This document shows, piece by piece, positions 1 through 7,285 of a stretch of DNA of 64,000 nt. This DNA comes from an uncultured Microbacterium sp. (GTDB lineage Bacteria > Actinomycetota > Actinomycetes > Actinomycetales > Microbacteriaceae): contig CAJYHN010000002.1 in NCBI GenBank assembly GCA_913774665.1, positions 434,001 through 498,000 of the forward strand. Reading direction: 5' to 3'. The notes under the pieces are model-generated. The model was given only the letters and a program-made list of their open reading frames with translations. It made no database searches and was not told the DNA's origin. The translations under genes were made by a program, and so were the position numbers. The first letter of the stretch is position 1, and the number at the start of each line of letters is the position of its first letter.

Positions 1-1
1 A

Positions 2-430
2 CGCGCAGCACTCCGTGTGAGCGCGGCTCCGGTGTCAGCCGCGGCGACCGACACCGCCGTCGCCGCGGCGCTGCAGCTCGTCGTCGCCTCTTCACCCGTG
101 CCCGCGGGCCAGGAATGGGTGAGCGAGGTCATCCCCGCCGGGCAGACGCTCCGGCTGGAGGTCGGACTGCGCATGGATGCCGCTGCCGGAAACACCTCGC
201 GCGCCGGGGCGGCGATCATCCTGCCCGCGATCAGCCTGACGCAGGCGGTCGCGGACCCCGCACCGCCCAGCTCCGCAGCTCCCGCTCCCGCTTCGCCCGA
301 CGCGACGCGACCGAGCGGGACGCTTCCCGCCACAGGCGCCGACGTGCCCCTCGTTGCGCTCATCGGCGCGGCCGTCGTCGCGCTCTCTCTCGGCCTGCTG
401 ACGAGGCGGCCACGTGCGCGGCGAAGGTAA
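2..430 (+). CDS. LPXTG cell-wall-anchored surface protein, C-terminal part (partial)
   Basis: The frame is open from the first base, so this is the 3' end of a gene that begins outside the window. The visible part is an Ala/Pro-rich secreted segment followed by a classic sortase sorting signal: LPATG at about nt 325-339, a hydrophobic helix (VPLVALIGAAVVALSLGLL) and a basic tail RRPRARRR. By analogy with the family, the protein would be cut between Thr and Gly and linked to peptidoglycan. The GTG at 17 could be read as a start, but nothing marks it as one and the frame is open upstream. The function of the ectodomain cannot be told from this fragment. Confidence 0.8.
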   Translation, partial: RAALRVSAAPVSAAATDTAVAAALQLVVASSPVPAGQEWVSEVIPAGQTLRLEVGLRMDAAAGNTSRAGAAIILPAISLTQAVADPAPPSSAAPAPASPDATRPSGTLPATGADVPLVALIGAAVVALSLGLLTRRPRARRR

Positions 431-472
431 GGATTGCCTGTCTACCAGGAATTTAGCCGAGCCTCATCTTGC

Positions 473-500
473 TTGCGGAATGCCCGTGCCTGAGTAGCGT
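473..500 (+). promoter_or_regulatory. Predicted sigma-70-type promoter of dps
   Basis: TTGCGG (473-478), a 16-nt spacer and TAGCGT (495-500) lie upstream of the dps start at 542, which is preceded by a strong AGAAGGAG ribosome binding site. Just upstream, TTAGCCGAGCCTCATCT (about 453-469) has partial resemblance to the actinobacterial DtxR/IdeR iron box; that match is weak. Confidence 0.5.
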
Positions 501-541
501 TTCCTCCAACAGACGTCATTCGCTGCGAGAAGGAGCACCAC

Positions 542-1027
542 ATGAGCACCGTCCAGACCCCCGCCGCCACCACCGTCGACCCGACGATGGCCGCCGGCAC
601 CGCCCAGTTCCTCTCCCCCGTCGTCATCGGACTCGAGGCCCTCGTCGTCAACGGCAAGCAGGCGCACTGGCACGTGCGCGGCTCCAACTTCATCGGCGTG
701 CACGAGCTGCTCGACTCGGTCGTCGCTCACGCCCAGGAGTGGGCAGACCTGGCCGCCGAGCGCATCGTCGCCCTGGGCCTTCCCATCGACTCGCGCCTGT
801 CGACCGTCGCGGCGAAGGCGAAGGCCACCGAGGTCCCCGCCGGTTTCGCGCAGTCCGACGTGGTCATCCGCGCCGTGATCGCCGACATCGACGCCGTGCT
901 CGTCGACATCGAAGCCGCCATCGAGGGTCTTGACGAGATCGACATGTCCAGCCAGGACGTGGCGATCGAGATCAAGCGCGGCCTCGACAAGGACCGCTGG
1001 TTCCTCTTCGCGCACCTCGCCGCGTAA
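542..1027 (+). CDS. dps: Dps-family ferritin-like DNA-protection protein
   Basis: 161 aa, usual length for Dps. Dps dodecamers oxidise and store iron using peroxide and protect DNA in stationary phase and oxidative stress. The ferroxidase signature is intact: the AHWHVRGSNF stretch (His42, His44), His54, Asp58, Asp69 and Glu73 fit the intersubunit di-iron ligand pattern. The ATG is preceded by AGAAGGAG at 7-nt spacing, so the start is firm. The gene is monocistronic, with its own promoter and a perfect hairpin terminator directly after the stop. Iron or peroxide control is likely from family knowledge, and a weak IdeR-like box upstream would fit. Confidence 0.95.
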   Translation: MSTVQTPAATTVDPTMAAGTAQFLSPVVIGLEALVVNGKQAHWHVRGSNFIGVHELLDSVVAHAQEWADLAAERIVALGLPIDSRLSTVAAKAKATEVPAGFAQSDVVIRAVIADIDAVLVDIEAAIEGLDEIDMSSQDVAIEIKRGLDKDRWFLFAHLAA

Positions 1028-1033
1028 GACGTT

Positions 1034-1073
1034 CCACGAAGGGGGCGGTGCTTCGGCACCGCCCCCTTCGTGG
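1034..1073 (+). terminator. Intrinsic terminator of dps
   Basis: A perfect 18-bp stem (1034-1051 with 1056-1073) closed by a TTCG tetraloop starts 7 nt after the dps stop codon. There is no long T-run, as is common for terminators in high-GC actinobacteria. Confidence 0.85.
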
Positions 1074-1198
1074 TTCTCCGTCCCCGGCTGGTCCGATCCC
1101 ATCCGGAAGCGGGCCGCGCGGGAGGGCTCATCGCCTATCGCCGAGCGTCACTCCCCGCGACGCGCTCAGACCTCTCCCGCCCAGGCCGGCGCGGCGGG

Positions 1199-2689
1199 TC
1201 AGGCGGAGTGCGTCACGCGACCGGCCAGGAGGGTCGCGCGCACGGGCATTGCACGCAGCCCACGCTCGTCGGCGGTCAGTGGGTCGGCCCCGACGATGAC
1301 GAGATCGGCGACGGCGCCCGGTGAGATCTCCGCGGGTGCGGTCGAACCCCCCGCCGTCGAGGCGGCGATCGCCGTGTCGATCCCGACCCGCTGGTGCGGC
1401 TGCCACGCGTCGCGCCCGTCGCGCGTGCGGAACACCGCCGATGCCATCGCGGCCCACGGGTCGAGGGGCGCGACGGGCGCGTCGGAGCCGAAGCGCAGAT
1501 TCGTCCCGCTGTCGGCCAGGGCGCGCAGCGGGTAGGGCTGCGCGGATTGCTCGGCCCAGATGGCATCCGTCATATCCCGATCGTCGAGCGCATGCTCGGG
1601 CTGCACGCTCGCGGCGACCCCCAGACGAGCGAAGCGCGGAATGTCGGCGTGTGCGACGAGCTGAGCGTGTTCGATGGTTCCGACCGCGCCGGTGAGGGCG
1701 TACGCGTCGAGCGCGTGCGCGTTCGCGACGTCGCCGATGGCGTGGATCGCGCAGTCGAGTCCGGCAGCCGTGGCGCGCGTCATCATGTCGACGAGCTGCT
1801 CCGGCGGAACGGTCAACAACCCGTGGTTGCCGGTGTCGCCCGGATAGTGGTGGGCGCACGCCGCGGTGCGCGTGCCCAGCGAGCCGTCGGTGATCGCCTT
1901 GAGCGGCCCCACGCGCACGAGGCCGTTCGTCGATCCCCGCACCGGGTCGCCCGTCCGGAGGCCCTCGGCGATGGCCCGGTCCAGGTCCTGCGGATACGTG
2001 CCGTACGAGATCCGCAGAGTGTCGAAGCCGCTCGCCGCTCGCCGCTGCCAGGGCTCGTCGTTCCAGGTCATGTCGAGGTCGACGAGACCCACGACCCCGC
2101 GTGCCGCGGCCGCGCGGGCCATGCGCTCCACGGCGGCGTCGGCGACGGCGGCGTCGACGGCGTTCAATCGGCGCGAGATCTCGAACGCGTCCTCTTCGAC
2201 GAGCATCCCGGATGCCACGGGCTCGAAGCCCTCGCGGCGGAAGGCCGCCGTGTTCATCCACACGCTGTGCACGTCGGCGTTGATCAGGTACGTCGGAACG
2301 CCCCGGGTGGTGGCATCCAGCAGCTCGAGGCTCGGCGCATCGGACCAGAGCCCGTCACGGAATCCGGAACCGACACGGCGGCCGTCGGACTCGGGGGCGA
2401 GCGCCATGATCGTCGCGGCATCGCGTGCGCTCACCACCTCGCCGAGGGGAACCCGACTCGCGGCGAGGGCCCACTGGAGCACGTGCACGTGGTGGTCCCA
2501 GAGCCCGGGCAGAAGCCACCCGCCCTCGCCATCGATAACGGGGCCGGTGGGTCGGAGGTTGCCCGTCGGCGCGATGTCAGCGATCCGTCCGTCGGCGATG
2601 ACGAGGTCGACGGGCTCGGACGTCGGAAGGAATTCACGTCCGGGGCCGGCCACGCGCACCGCGCGGACGAACCCCACGTTCTCGCCCAT
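1199..2689 (-). CDS. Amidohydrolase family protein (YtcJ-like, amidohydrolase 3)
   Basis: About 496 aa. The architecture matches the metal-dependent YtcJ/amidohydrolase-3 group: an N-terminal composite beta-sandwich (LVIADGRIADI), the metal-binding LLPGLWDHHVH motif, a central TIM barrel, a late His (IEHAQLV), the FGSDAPVAPLDPW motif with the catalytic Asp, and a C-terminal sandwich strand (ADLVIVGADPL). The natural substrate is not predictable; relatives hydrolyse amide or imide bonds of small molecules. The ATG at 2689 overlaps the TGA of the upstream paiB-like gene (TGATG), so translation is probably coupled. A GTG one codon upstream (2692) is an equally possible start. Confidence 0.85.
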   Translation of the reverse strand: MGENVGFVRAVRVAGPGREFLPTSEPVDLVIADGRIADIAPTGNLRPTGPVIDGEGGWLLPGLWDHHVHVLQWALAASRVPLGEVVSARDAATIMALAPESDGRRVGSGFRDGLWSDAPSLELLDATTRGVPTYLINADVHSVWMNTAAFRREGFEPVASGMLVEEDAFEISRRLNAVDAAVADAAVERMARAAAARGVVGLVDLDMTWNDEPWQRRAASGFDTLRISYGTYPQDLDRAIAEGLRTGDPVRGSTNGLVRVGPLKAITDGSLGTRTAACAHHYPGDTGNHGLLTVPPEQLVDMMTRATAAGLDCAIHAIGDVANAHALDAYALTGAVGTIEHAQLVAHADIPRFARLGVAASVQPEHALDDRDMTDAIWAEQSAQPYPLRALADSGTNLRFGSDAPVAPLDPWAAMASAVFRTRDGRDAWQPHQRVGIDTAIAASTAGGSTAPAEISPGAVADLVIVGADPLTADERGLRAMPVRATLLAGRVTHSA

Positions 2690-3315
2690 CACGGGCGGAC
2701 CCGCGCGTCGGCGGCGCGACGCATCTCGGCGGAGAGCTCGTGGCGCCCCTCGGCGGTCAGACCCTGGATGATCGTCTCGACGACCTCCACGGAACGGTTC
2801 TGGCTGAGCTTGCGCTTCGCCGTCACGCGCGTCGGCGTGAGGCGGAATCCGACGGTCCCGCGTTCGAGCCTCTCCACGAAGGCGGCGTCGTTGGGCACCG
2901 CGTACAGCCCTCGCGCGTCGTCACCGTGACCCTCGAAATGATCGACGAGGCGCTCGAGTACCCGCAGGTTCTCCGTCGGAGAGAGCAGTTCCGGGATGCC
3001 GCTGAGGTGCGCCGACACGAAGTTCCACGTGGGCACAGCCGGAACGTCCCCGTACCACCGCGGCGTGATGTAGCCGTGCGGGCCTTGCACGACGACGAGC
3101 AGCTCTCGGTCGCCGAGACCGAGGATCGCGTCGTCGGGCTTGCCGACATGGCCCACGATCGTGAGGTCGTCGCGAGTGTCGTCGAGCATGACCGCGTAGT
3201 GCGAGGCGACGAGGCCTTCGTCGGTCCGGCTGACGAGGGTGACCCAGGGGTTGAGGTCGATGAGACGGCGGATCTCACCGACGTCGGTCATCGCGAAGCT
3301 CGGATTCTGACGCAC
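2689..3315 (-). CDS. FMN-binding negative transcriptional regulator, PaiB family
   Basis: 208 aa, the normal length of PaiB proteins, which have an FMN-binding split-barrel fold. The N-terminal MRQNPSFAMTD corresponds to the family's MYxPxxF opening. The central LTIVGHVGKPDD and the GPHGYITPRWYG...PTWNF segments are typical of the flavin-binding split barrel. In Bacillus PaiB was linked to repression of sporulation and protease genes; the role here is unknown. The start is GTG with TAGGCT ending 6 nt upstream, so a leaderless message is likely. It is the first gene of a two-gene unit with the amidohydrolase. The repeat array lies immediately upstream of the promoter. Confidence 0.88.
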   Translation of the reverse strand: MRQNPSFAMTDVGEIRRLIDLNPWVTLVSRTDEGLVASHYAVMLDDTRDDLTIVGHVGKPDDAILGLGDRELLVVVQGPHGYITPRWYGDVPAVPTWNFVSAHLSGIPELLSPTENLRVLERLVDHFEGHGDDARGLYAVPNDAAFVERLERGTVGFRLTPTRVTAKRKLSQNRSVEVVETIIQGLTAEGRHELSAEMRRAADARVRP

Positions 3316-3321
3316 CGGATC

Positions 3322-3327
3322 AGCCTA
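3322..3327 (-). promoter_or_regulatory. -10 element of the paiB-like gene (leaderless promoter)
   Basis: TAGGCT on the minus strand, separated by exactly 6 nt from the GTG start at 3315, is the spacing expected for leaderless transcription. Confidence 0.6.
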
Positions 3328-3345
3328 GAACGCGGCGCCGTGCGG

Positions 3346-3362
3346 CTTCGACAGGTTGAGCC
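3346..3362. repeat. Degenerate copy of the CTTCGACAGGCTCAG-type intergenic motif
   Basis: GCTTCGACAGGTTGAGC at the left edge of the tandem array closely resembles the motif at 53905-53923 (read on the other strand as CCCTTCGACAGGCTCAGGG). Such elements are scattered between genes in many high-GC genomes as far as I recall. Function unknown. Confidence 0.5.
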
Positions 3363-3370
3363 GCGCCCCG

Positions 3371-4190
3371 TTCCCGGCGTGGTCGCTTATGGGGGCCGCG
3401 GGCGACTATTTGCGGCAGGGGGAAGGCCGGGGCGTGCGCGAGGCGCCCTTCAGTTGCCTGAGACGGTCGTTCCTCGGCCGCTCAGGCGACCATCTGCGGC
3501 AAGTGAAAGTCCAGGGCGCGCGAGGCCCCACGTCAGTTGCCTGAGATGGTCGTTCCTCGGCCGCTCACGCGACCATGTGTGGCAAGTGAAAGGCCGGGGC
3601 GTGCGCGAGGCGCCCGTCAATTGCCTGAGATGGTCGTCCCCCGGCCGCTCAGACGACCATCTGCGGCAAGTGAAAGGCCGAGGCGCTCGCGCGGCGCCCG
3701 CCAATTGCCTGAGATGGTCGTTCCTTGGCCGCTCAGGCGATCATCTGCGGCAAGTCAAGCGCGGGGCTTGCGCGGCGCCCGTCAATTGCCTGAGATGGTC
3801 GCTCCTCGGCCGCTCAGACGACCATCTGCGGCAAGTGAAAGGCCGAGGCGCTCGCGCGGCGCCCGCCGATTGCCCGAGATGGTCGATCTTCAGCCGCTCA
3901 GACGACCGTGTGCGGCAAGTCAAGCGCGGGGCTTGCGAGGCGCGCTTCAGTTGCCTGAGTTGATCATTCCTCGGCAGCTCAGACGACCATCTGCGGCAAG
4001 TGGAAGGCCGGTACGCACTGGGCGCACCTCAGTTGCCTGAGATGGTCGTTCCTCGGCCGCTGTGGCGACCATGTGGGGCAACTGAAAAGCCTGGGCACGC
4101 CGGAGGCGCGCTTCAGTTGCCTGAGATGGTCGTTCTCAGCCGCTCAGGCGACCATCTGCGGTAAGCGGAAGGCCCGGGCGCGCGCGAAAG
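3371..4190. repeat. Tandem array of about ten 81-84-bp palindromic units
   Basis: Units begin (TTGCC or its degenerate form) at 3371, 3454, 3537, 3621, 3705, 3786, 3870, 3951, 4033 and 4117, giving spacings of 83, 83, 84, 84, 81, 84, 81, 82 and 84. Each unit holds a nested inverted repeat, TTGCC-N3-GATGGTCG-(about 17 nt)-CGACCATC-N3-GGCAA, and an alternative inner pair CCTGAG/CTCAGG. About 34 bp of GC-rich linker follows and is itself conserved between units. The first and last units are the most degenerate. The array fills the gap between nei (ends at 4348) and paiB (starts at 3315), both on the minus strand. It is not CRISPR, because the linkers are not unique. Function unknown. Confidence 0.93.
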
Positions 4191-4347
4191 GCCGCGCGAG
4201 AGCGCAGCTCAGCGGGTGCCGGGGACGGAGCGGGGCGCCCGGCGCGTAAAACCCGCGCTACCCCGCACGGCGATCAGCCCCGTCGCCCCGACCGCGATCG
4301 ACGGGAATGCCACGGCCGCGCCGTCGAAAGGCCCGGAACCCGCTCGC
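4191..4347. other. Spacer between repeat array and nei, no recognisable gene
   Basis: 157 bp of GC-rich sequence. A minus-strand frame of about 34 codons (4209-4313, GTG start) encodes a small hydrophobic segment, but it has no ribosome binding site and no recognisable homology, so it is not called as a gene. Confidence 0.5.
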
Positions 4348-5340
4348 TCAAGCCTGGCACTTCGGGCACCAGTACAGCTTGCGACCGGCGGCCTCTTCCA
4401 TCACGATCGCCGTTCCGCACACGCGGCAGGGCAGACCCTCGCGGTGGTAGACCCAGTGCCGGTCGGCGCGACGCGCCATCGCGCGCCGGTAGGCGGCGGG
4501 GTCGAGCCCGTCCATCGTCATCATCTGACCGGTCTCGACGCCGATCGGCAGCAGCGTCGCCCAGTCGCGCCAGATGCCCCGCACGACCTCTTCGGGCACG
4601 TCACGCCCGGGCGTGTGCGGGTTCTGCCGCGCGCGGAACAGCAGCTCGGCGCGGTACACGTTGCCGATGCCGCTCACGACCGCCTGATCCATGAGCAGGA
4701 GGCCGATGGGCGTGGGCTTCTTGCGCACCGTGGCGGTGAAGCGCTCCTCGCCCTCCGCGAGGTCGTCGACGAGGGGATCGGGCCCGAGCTTCGCGATGGT
4801 CGCCTGCACCTCGTCGGGTGTCTGCAGCACGCACGCCGTCGGTCCGCGCAGGTCGGCGCACGTGGAGTCGGTGAGCAGGCGCAGGCGCACCTGGCCGACC
4901 ACCGGCGGAGGCCACTCGTTCTGCCCCTCGAGACCTGTCGTCTGCTCCGACATGCGCACGCGCGTGCGACGTGGTGCGCCGATCGAGGTCAGAGAGTTCT
5001 CGCCCGCGGCATCCAGGATCGGCTCGTCGTCGATCACGGTGCCACGCTGGTTCGTCTGGCCCATGCGGCCGTTGGCCGAGGCGATCGTCGCGTCGACGAC
5101 CACGTCGCCCGAGAAGTCCCACGCACCGTACATCCCGAGGTGTACGCGCAGCCAGACGTCGCCGTCGAAGCGGAGGAACATCTGCTTCGCCACCGCCCGC
5201 ACCTCGAGCGCCTCGCGGCCGTCGATGACGGACGCGCCCTCGACGAAACGCCCCTGGGGACTGGATGCCGCGACCGTGCGTCCCACGATGTTGCGGTCGA
5301 ACTGCCGCGCGATGCGGTGGACGGAATGCCCTTCGGGCAT
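4348..5340 (-). CDS. Fpg/Nei-family DNA glycosylase/AP lyase (endonuclease VIII type)
   Basis: 330 aa. The protein starts MPEGHSVHR, the catalytic Pro2-Glu3 pair of the Fpg/Nei family (PEGH is the Nei-type variant). It excises oxidised bases and nicks the abasic site by beta/delta elimination. The helix-two-turn-helix region is present (VVSGIGNVYRAELLF), and a C-terminal zinc finger has Cys305, Cys308, Cys325 and Cys328. A roughly 50-residue insertion after about residue 95 makes it longer than E. coli Nei. The ATG overlaps the rpiB stop codon (TGATG), so the two are co-translated. Which of the actinobacterial Nei paralogues this is cannot be settled by eye. Confidence 0.92.
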   Translation of the reverse strand: MPEGHSVHRIARQFDRNIVGRTVAASSPQGRFVEGASVIDGREALEVRAVAKQMFLRFDGDVWLRVHLGMYGAWDFSGDVVVDATIASANGRMGQTNQRGTVIDDEPILDAAGENSLTSIGAPRRTRVRMSEQTTGLEGQNEWPPPVVGQVRLRLLTDSTCADLRGPTACVLQTPDEVQATIAKLGPDPLVDDLAEGEERFTATVRKKPTPIGLLLMDQAVVSGIGNVYRAELLFRARQNPHTPGRDVPEEVVRGIWRDWATLLPIGVETGQMMTMDGLDPAAYRRAMARRADRHWVYHREGLPCRVCGTAIVMEEAAGRKLYWCPKCQA

Positions 5341-5882
5341 CAGCCTGCCTCGGGGTCGAACGAGTCGCTGGCGTCGGTCATGGTGTTCGGCTTCTCACCG
5401 GCGCGCGGGTCGGGCAGCAGCACCCCGTCCTGCTCGAAGGCGGCGAGCTGACCGATGCGGCGCGCGTGGCGCTCCTCGCCCGAGAACGGGGTGGCGATGA
5501 AGCGGTCGATGAACGACGCGGCCTCGTCGAAGGTGTGCTGACGCGCACCGATCGAGATGACGTTGGCGTCGTTGTGCTCACGGGCGAGCTCTGCGGTGGA
5601 GATGTTCCACACGAGCGCCGCGCGCACGCCCAGCACCTTGTTCGCGGCGATCTGCTCACCGTTGCCGGAGCCGCCGAACACGACACCGAGGGCCTCGACG
5701 CCCGCGGCCTGGTCGCGAACCACGGCCTGGGCCGCGCGGATGCAGAACGCCGGGTAGTCGTCGAGGGCGTCGTACTCGATCGGGCCGTGGTCGACGACCT
5801 CGTGCCCCTGAGAGGCGAGGTGGTGCTGGATCTGGGTGGAGAACTCGAGACCGGCGTGATCGGTGCCGATGTGGATGCGCAT
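5340..5882 (-). CDS. rpiB: Ribose-5-phosphate isomerase B
   Basis: 180 aa. It interconverts ribose-5-phosphate and ribulose-5-phosphate in the pentose phosphate pathway. The N-terminal MRIHIGTDHAG and the phosphate-binding loop GGSGNGEQIAANKV are diagnostic. Position 76 is Glu where many RpiB proteins have the catalytic Cys; this is the mycobacterial-type active site. The C-terminus carries a roughly 20-residue polar extension. The ATG has TAGACT ending 6 nt upstream (5889-5894), so a leaderless transcript is likely. The stop overlaps the start of nei. Confidence 0.95.
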   Translation of the reverse strand: MRIHIGTDHAGLEFSTQIQHHLASQGHEVVDHGPIEYDALDDYPAFCIRAAQAVVRDQAAGVEALGVVFGGSGNGEQIAANKVLGVRAALVWNISTAELAREHNDANVISIGARQHTFDEAASFIDRFIATPFSGEERHARRIGQLAAFEQDGVLLPDPRAGEKPNTMTDASDSFDPEAG

Positions 5883-5888
5883 GCGGCC

Positions 5889-5894
5889 AGTCTA
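5889..5894 (-). promoter_or_regulatory. -10 element of rpiB (leaderless promoter)
   Basis: TAGACT on the minus strand, 6 nt from the ATG of rpiB. Confidence 0.6.
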
Positions 5895-5928
5895 TTGAGC
5901 GGGTCCGACATCACGGGCGGACATGACG

Positions 5929-5962
5929 ACGCCGCCCGCTCCTGCTGAGGAACGGGCGGCGT
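5929..5962 (-). terminator. Hairpin terminator of the ferrochelatase gene
   Basis: A perfect 10-bp stem (5929-5938 with 5953-5962) with a 14-nt loop begins 10 nt after the ferrochelatase stop codon. There is no T-run. Confidence 0.65.
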
Positions 5963-5971
5963 ACGAGTTCG

Positions 5972-7165
5972 TCAGGGACGCAGACCCGCGGCGACCGGTT
6001 TGAAACCGGCCCGGATGTTCTCGCAGCATCCCGGACGGCACACGTCGTACCAGGGACCCAGGTCGGTCAGGTGGGGGCGCTCCGCCTTCGGCGTGCCCTT
6101 CAGACGCTCCTCGACCAGGTCGACCAGACCCGAGACGTACGCGGGATCGATGCCCGGCGTCGGCGTGCGCACCGCGCGGATACCCGCCTCCTCGGCGGCC
6201 TCCATGGCCTCGGTGTCGAGGTCCCAGAGCACCTCCATGTGGTCGCTGACGAAGCCGAGGGGCACGATCACGACCGCCTCGGCGCCGCGGCCGGGAAGCT
6301 CCGCGATCACGTCGTTGACATCGGGCTCGAGCCAGGGCTGCGTGGGCGGGCCCGAGCGCGACTGGTAGACGAGCTCCCACTCGACGTCGGCGACGGCGGC
6401 GGCGACCTCGGCCATGACGAAGGCGGCGACGGCCTTGTGCTGCGCCTCGTAGGCACCGCCCTCTCCGAACTCGACGTCGCGAGGGCCGGAGCGCTCCGCG
6501 TCGGCGCTCGGGATGGAGTGAGTGGAGAAGAGCACGCGGATCTTCTCGGGCGCGATCCCGTCGGCGACGTAGGCCGAGACGGCATCCGACACGCCCCGGA
6601 CGAAGGTGCTCACGAAGCCCGGGTGGTCGAAGAACTGACGGACCTTGTCGATCGTCACCGTCTCGCCGAGACCGGTCGCCTCGAGCACACGGGCGTAGTC
6701 CTCGCGGTACTGACGGCAGCTCGAGAACGAGCTGTAGGCGCTCGTCGCGATCGCAAGCAGCGTCGTATCACCCGCCTCGGCCGCCTCGGTCACGGCCTCT
6801 TCGAGGTACGGCGACCAGTTGCGGTTGCCCCAGTACACGGGCAGACCCAGTCCGCGCTTGGCGATCTCGGCCTCGAGGGCGGCCTTGAGCTCGCGATTGT
6901 GCTGGTTGATCGGGCTGACGCCGCCGAAGTGGCGATAGTGGTGGGCGACCTCTTCGAGTCGCTCATCGGGGATGCCGCGCCCACGCGTCACGTTGCGCAG
7001 GAACGGGATGACGTCGTCCTGACCCTCGGGCCCGCCGAAGCCGGCGAGGAGGATGCCGTCGTACGCCACCGGCGTCTCGACCCACTTGGGTCCGGACGCC
7101 GCGGCGGGCGACGCGTAGAGGACGGTCTCAGGGCTGGTGTCCGTGTCGGTCGTGCTCACGATCAC
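5972..7165 (-). CDS. hemH: Ferrochelatase (coproporphyrin III ferrochelatase type)
   Basis: 397 aa. It inserts Fe2+ into the porphyrin macrocycle. In actinobacteria the substrate is coproporphyrin III (the CpfC route), which is inferred here from lineage. Visible motifs are LLAGFGGPEGQDDVIPFLRNV near the N-terminus, the HYRHFGGVSPINQHN region, LFSTHSIP, and VIVPLGFVSDHMEVLWDLD around the catalytic His/Glu. The C-terminal YDVCRPGCCEN plus an upstream FSSCRQY give four Cys, consistent with the [2Fe-2S] cluster known in actinobacterial ferrochelatases. It is divergent from pepN across about 120 bp. Confidence 0.94.
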   Translation of the reverse strand: MIVSTTDTDTSPETVLYASPAAASGPKWVETPVAYDGILLAGFGGPEGQDDVIPFLRNVTRGRGIPDERLEEVAHHYRHFGGVSPINQHNRELKAALEAEIAKRGLGLPVYWGNRNWSPYLEEAVTEAAEAGDTTLLAIATSAYSSFSSCRQYREDYARVLEATGLGETVTIDKVRQFFDHPGFVSTFVRGVSDAVSAYVADGIAPEKIRVLFSTHSIPSADAERSGPRDVEFGEGGAYEAQHKAVAAFVMAEVAAAVADVEWELVYQSRSGPPTQPWLEPDVNDVIAELPGRGAEAVVIVPLGFVSDHMEVLWDLDTEAMEAAEEAGIRAVRTPTPGIDPAYVSGLVDLVEERLKGTPKAERPHLTDLGPWYDVCRPGCCENIRAGFKPVAAGLRP

Positions 7166-7285
7166 ATCCTCGCACCCCCGCGCGAGGCGCGGACGCGAGA
7201 TATCTCGCTACTAGGCTTATACGGTTGTCACCGACGTCAACCGCGTCACCTGCGACAAACCACCCAGATCCCCGGGAGAACGCCA

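Noticed and set aside
3371-4190. CRISPR array
   Set aside because: Repeats and linkers are both conserved; there are no unique spacers, and unit length is far above the usual repeat size. No cas genes are in the window.
3371-4190. Integron attC-like cassette sites
   Set aside because: The arms do not fit the GTTRRRY/RYYYAAC consensus, there is no integrase gene and no cassettes between the units.
4209-4313. A 34-residue hydrophobic peptide on the minus strand
   Set aside because: No ribosome binding site, no -10 at leaderless spacing and no neighbour support. Recorded in case relatives conserve it.
6071-7285. A 1254-residue protein formed by extending pepN upstream
   Set aside because: The extension is antisense to ferrochelatase and has GC-shadow composition. 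The family length and the ribosome binding site put the start at 7286.
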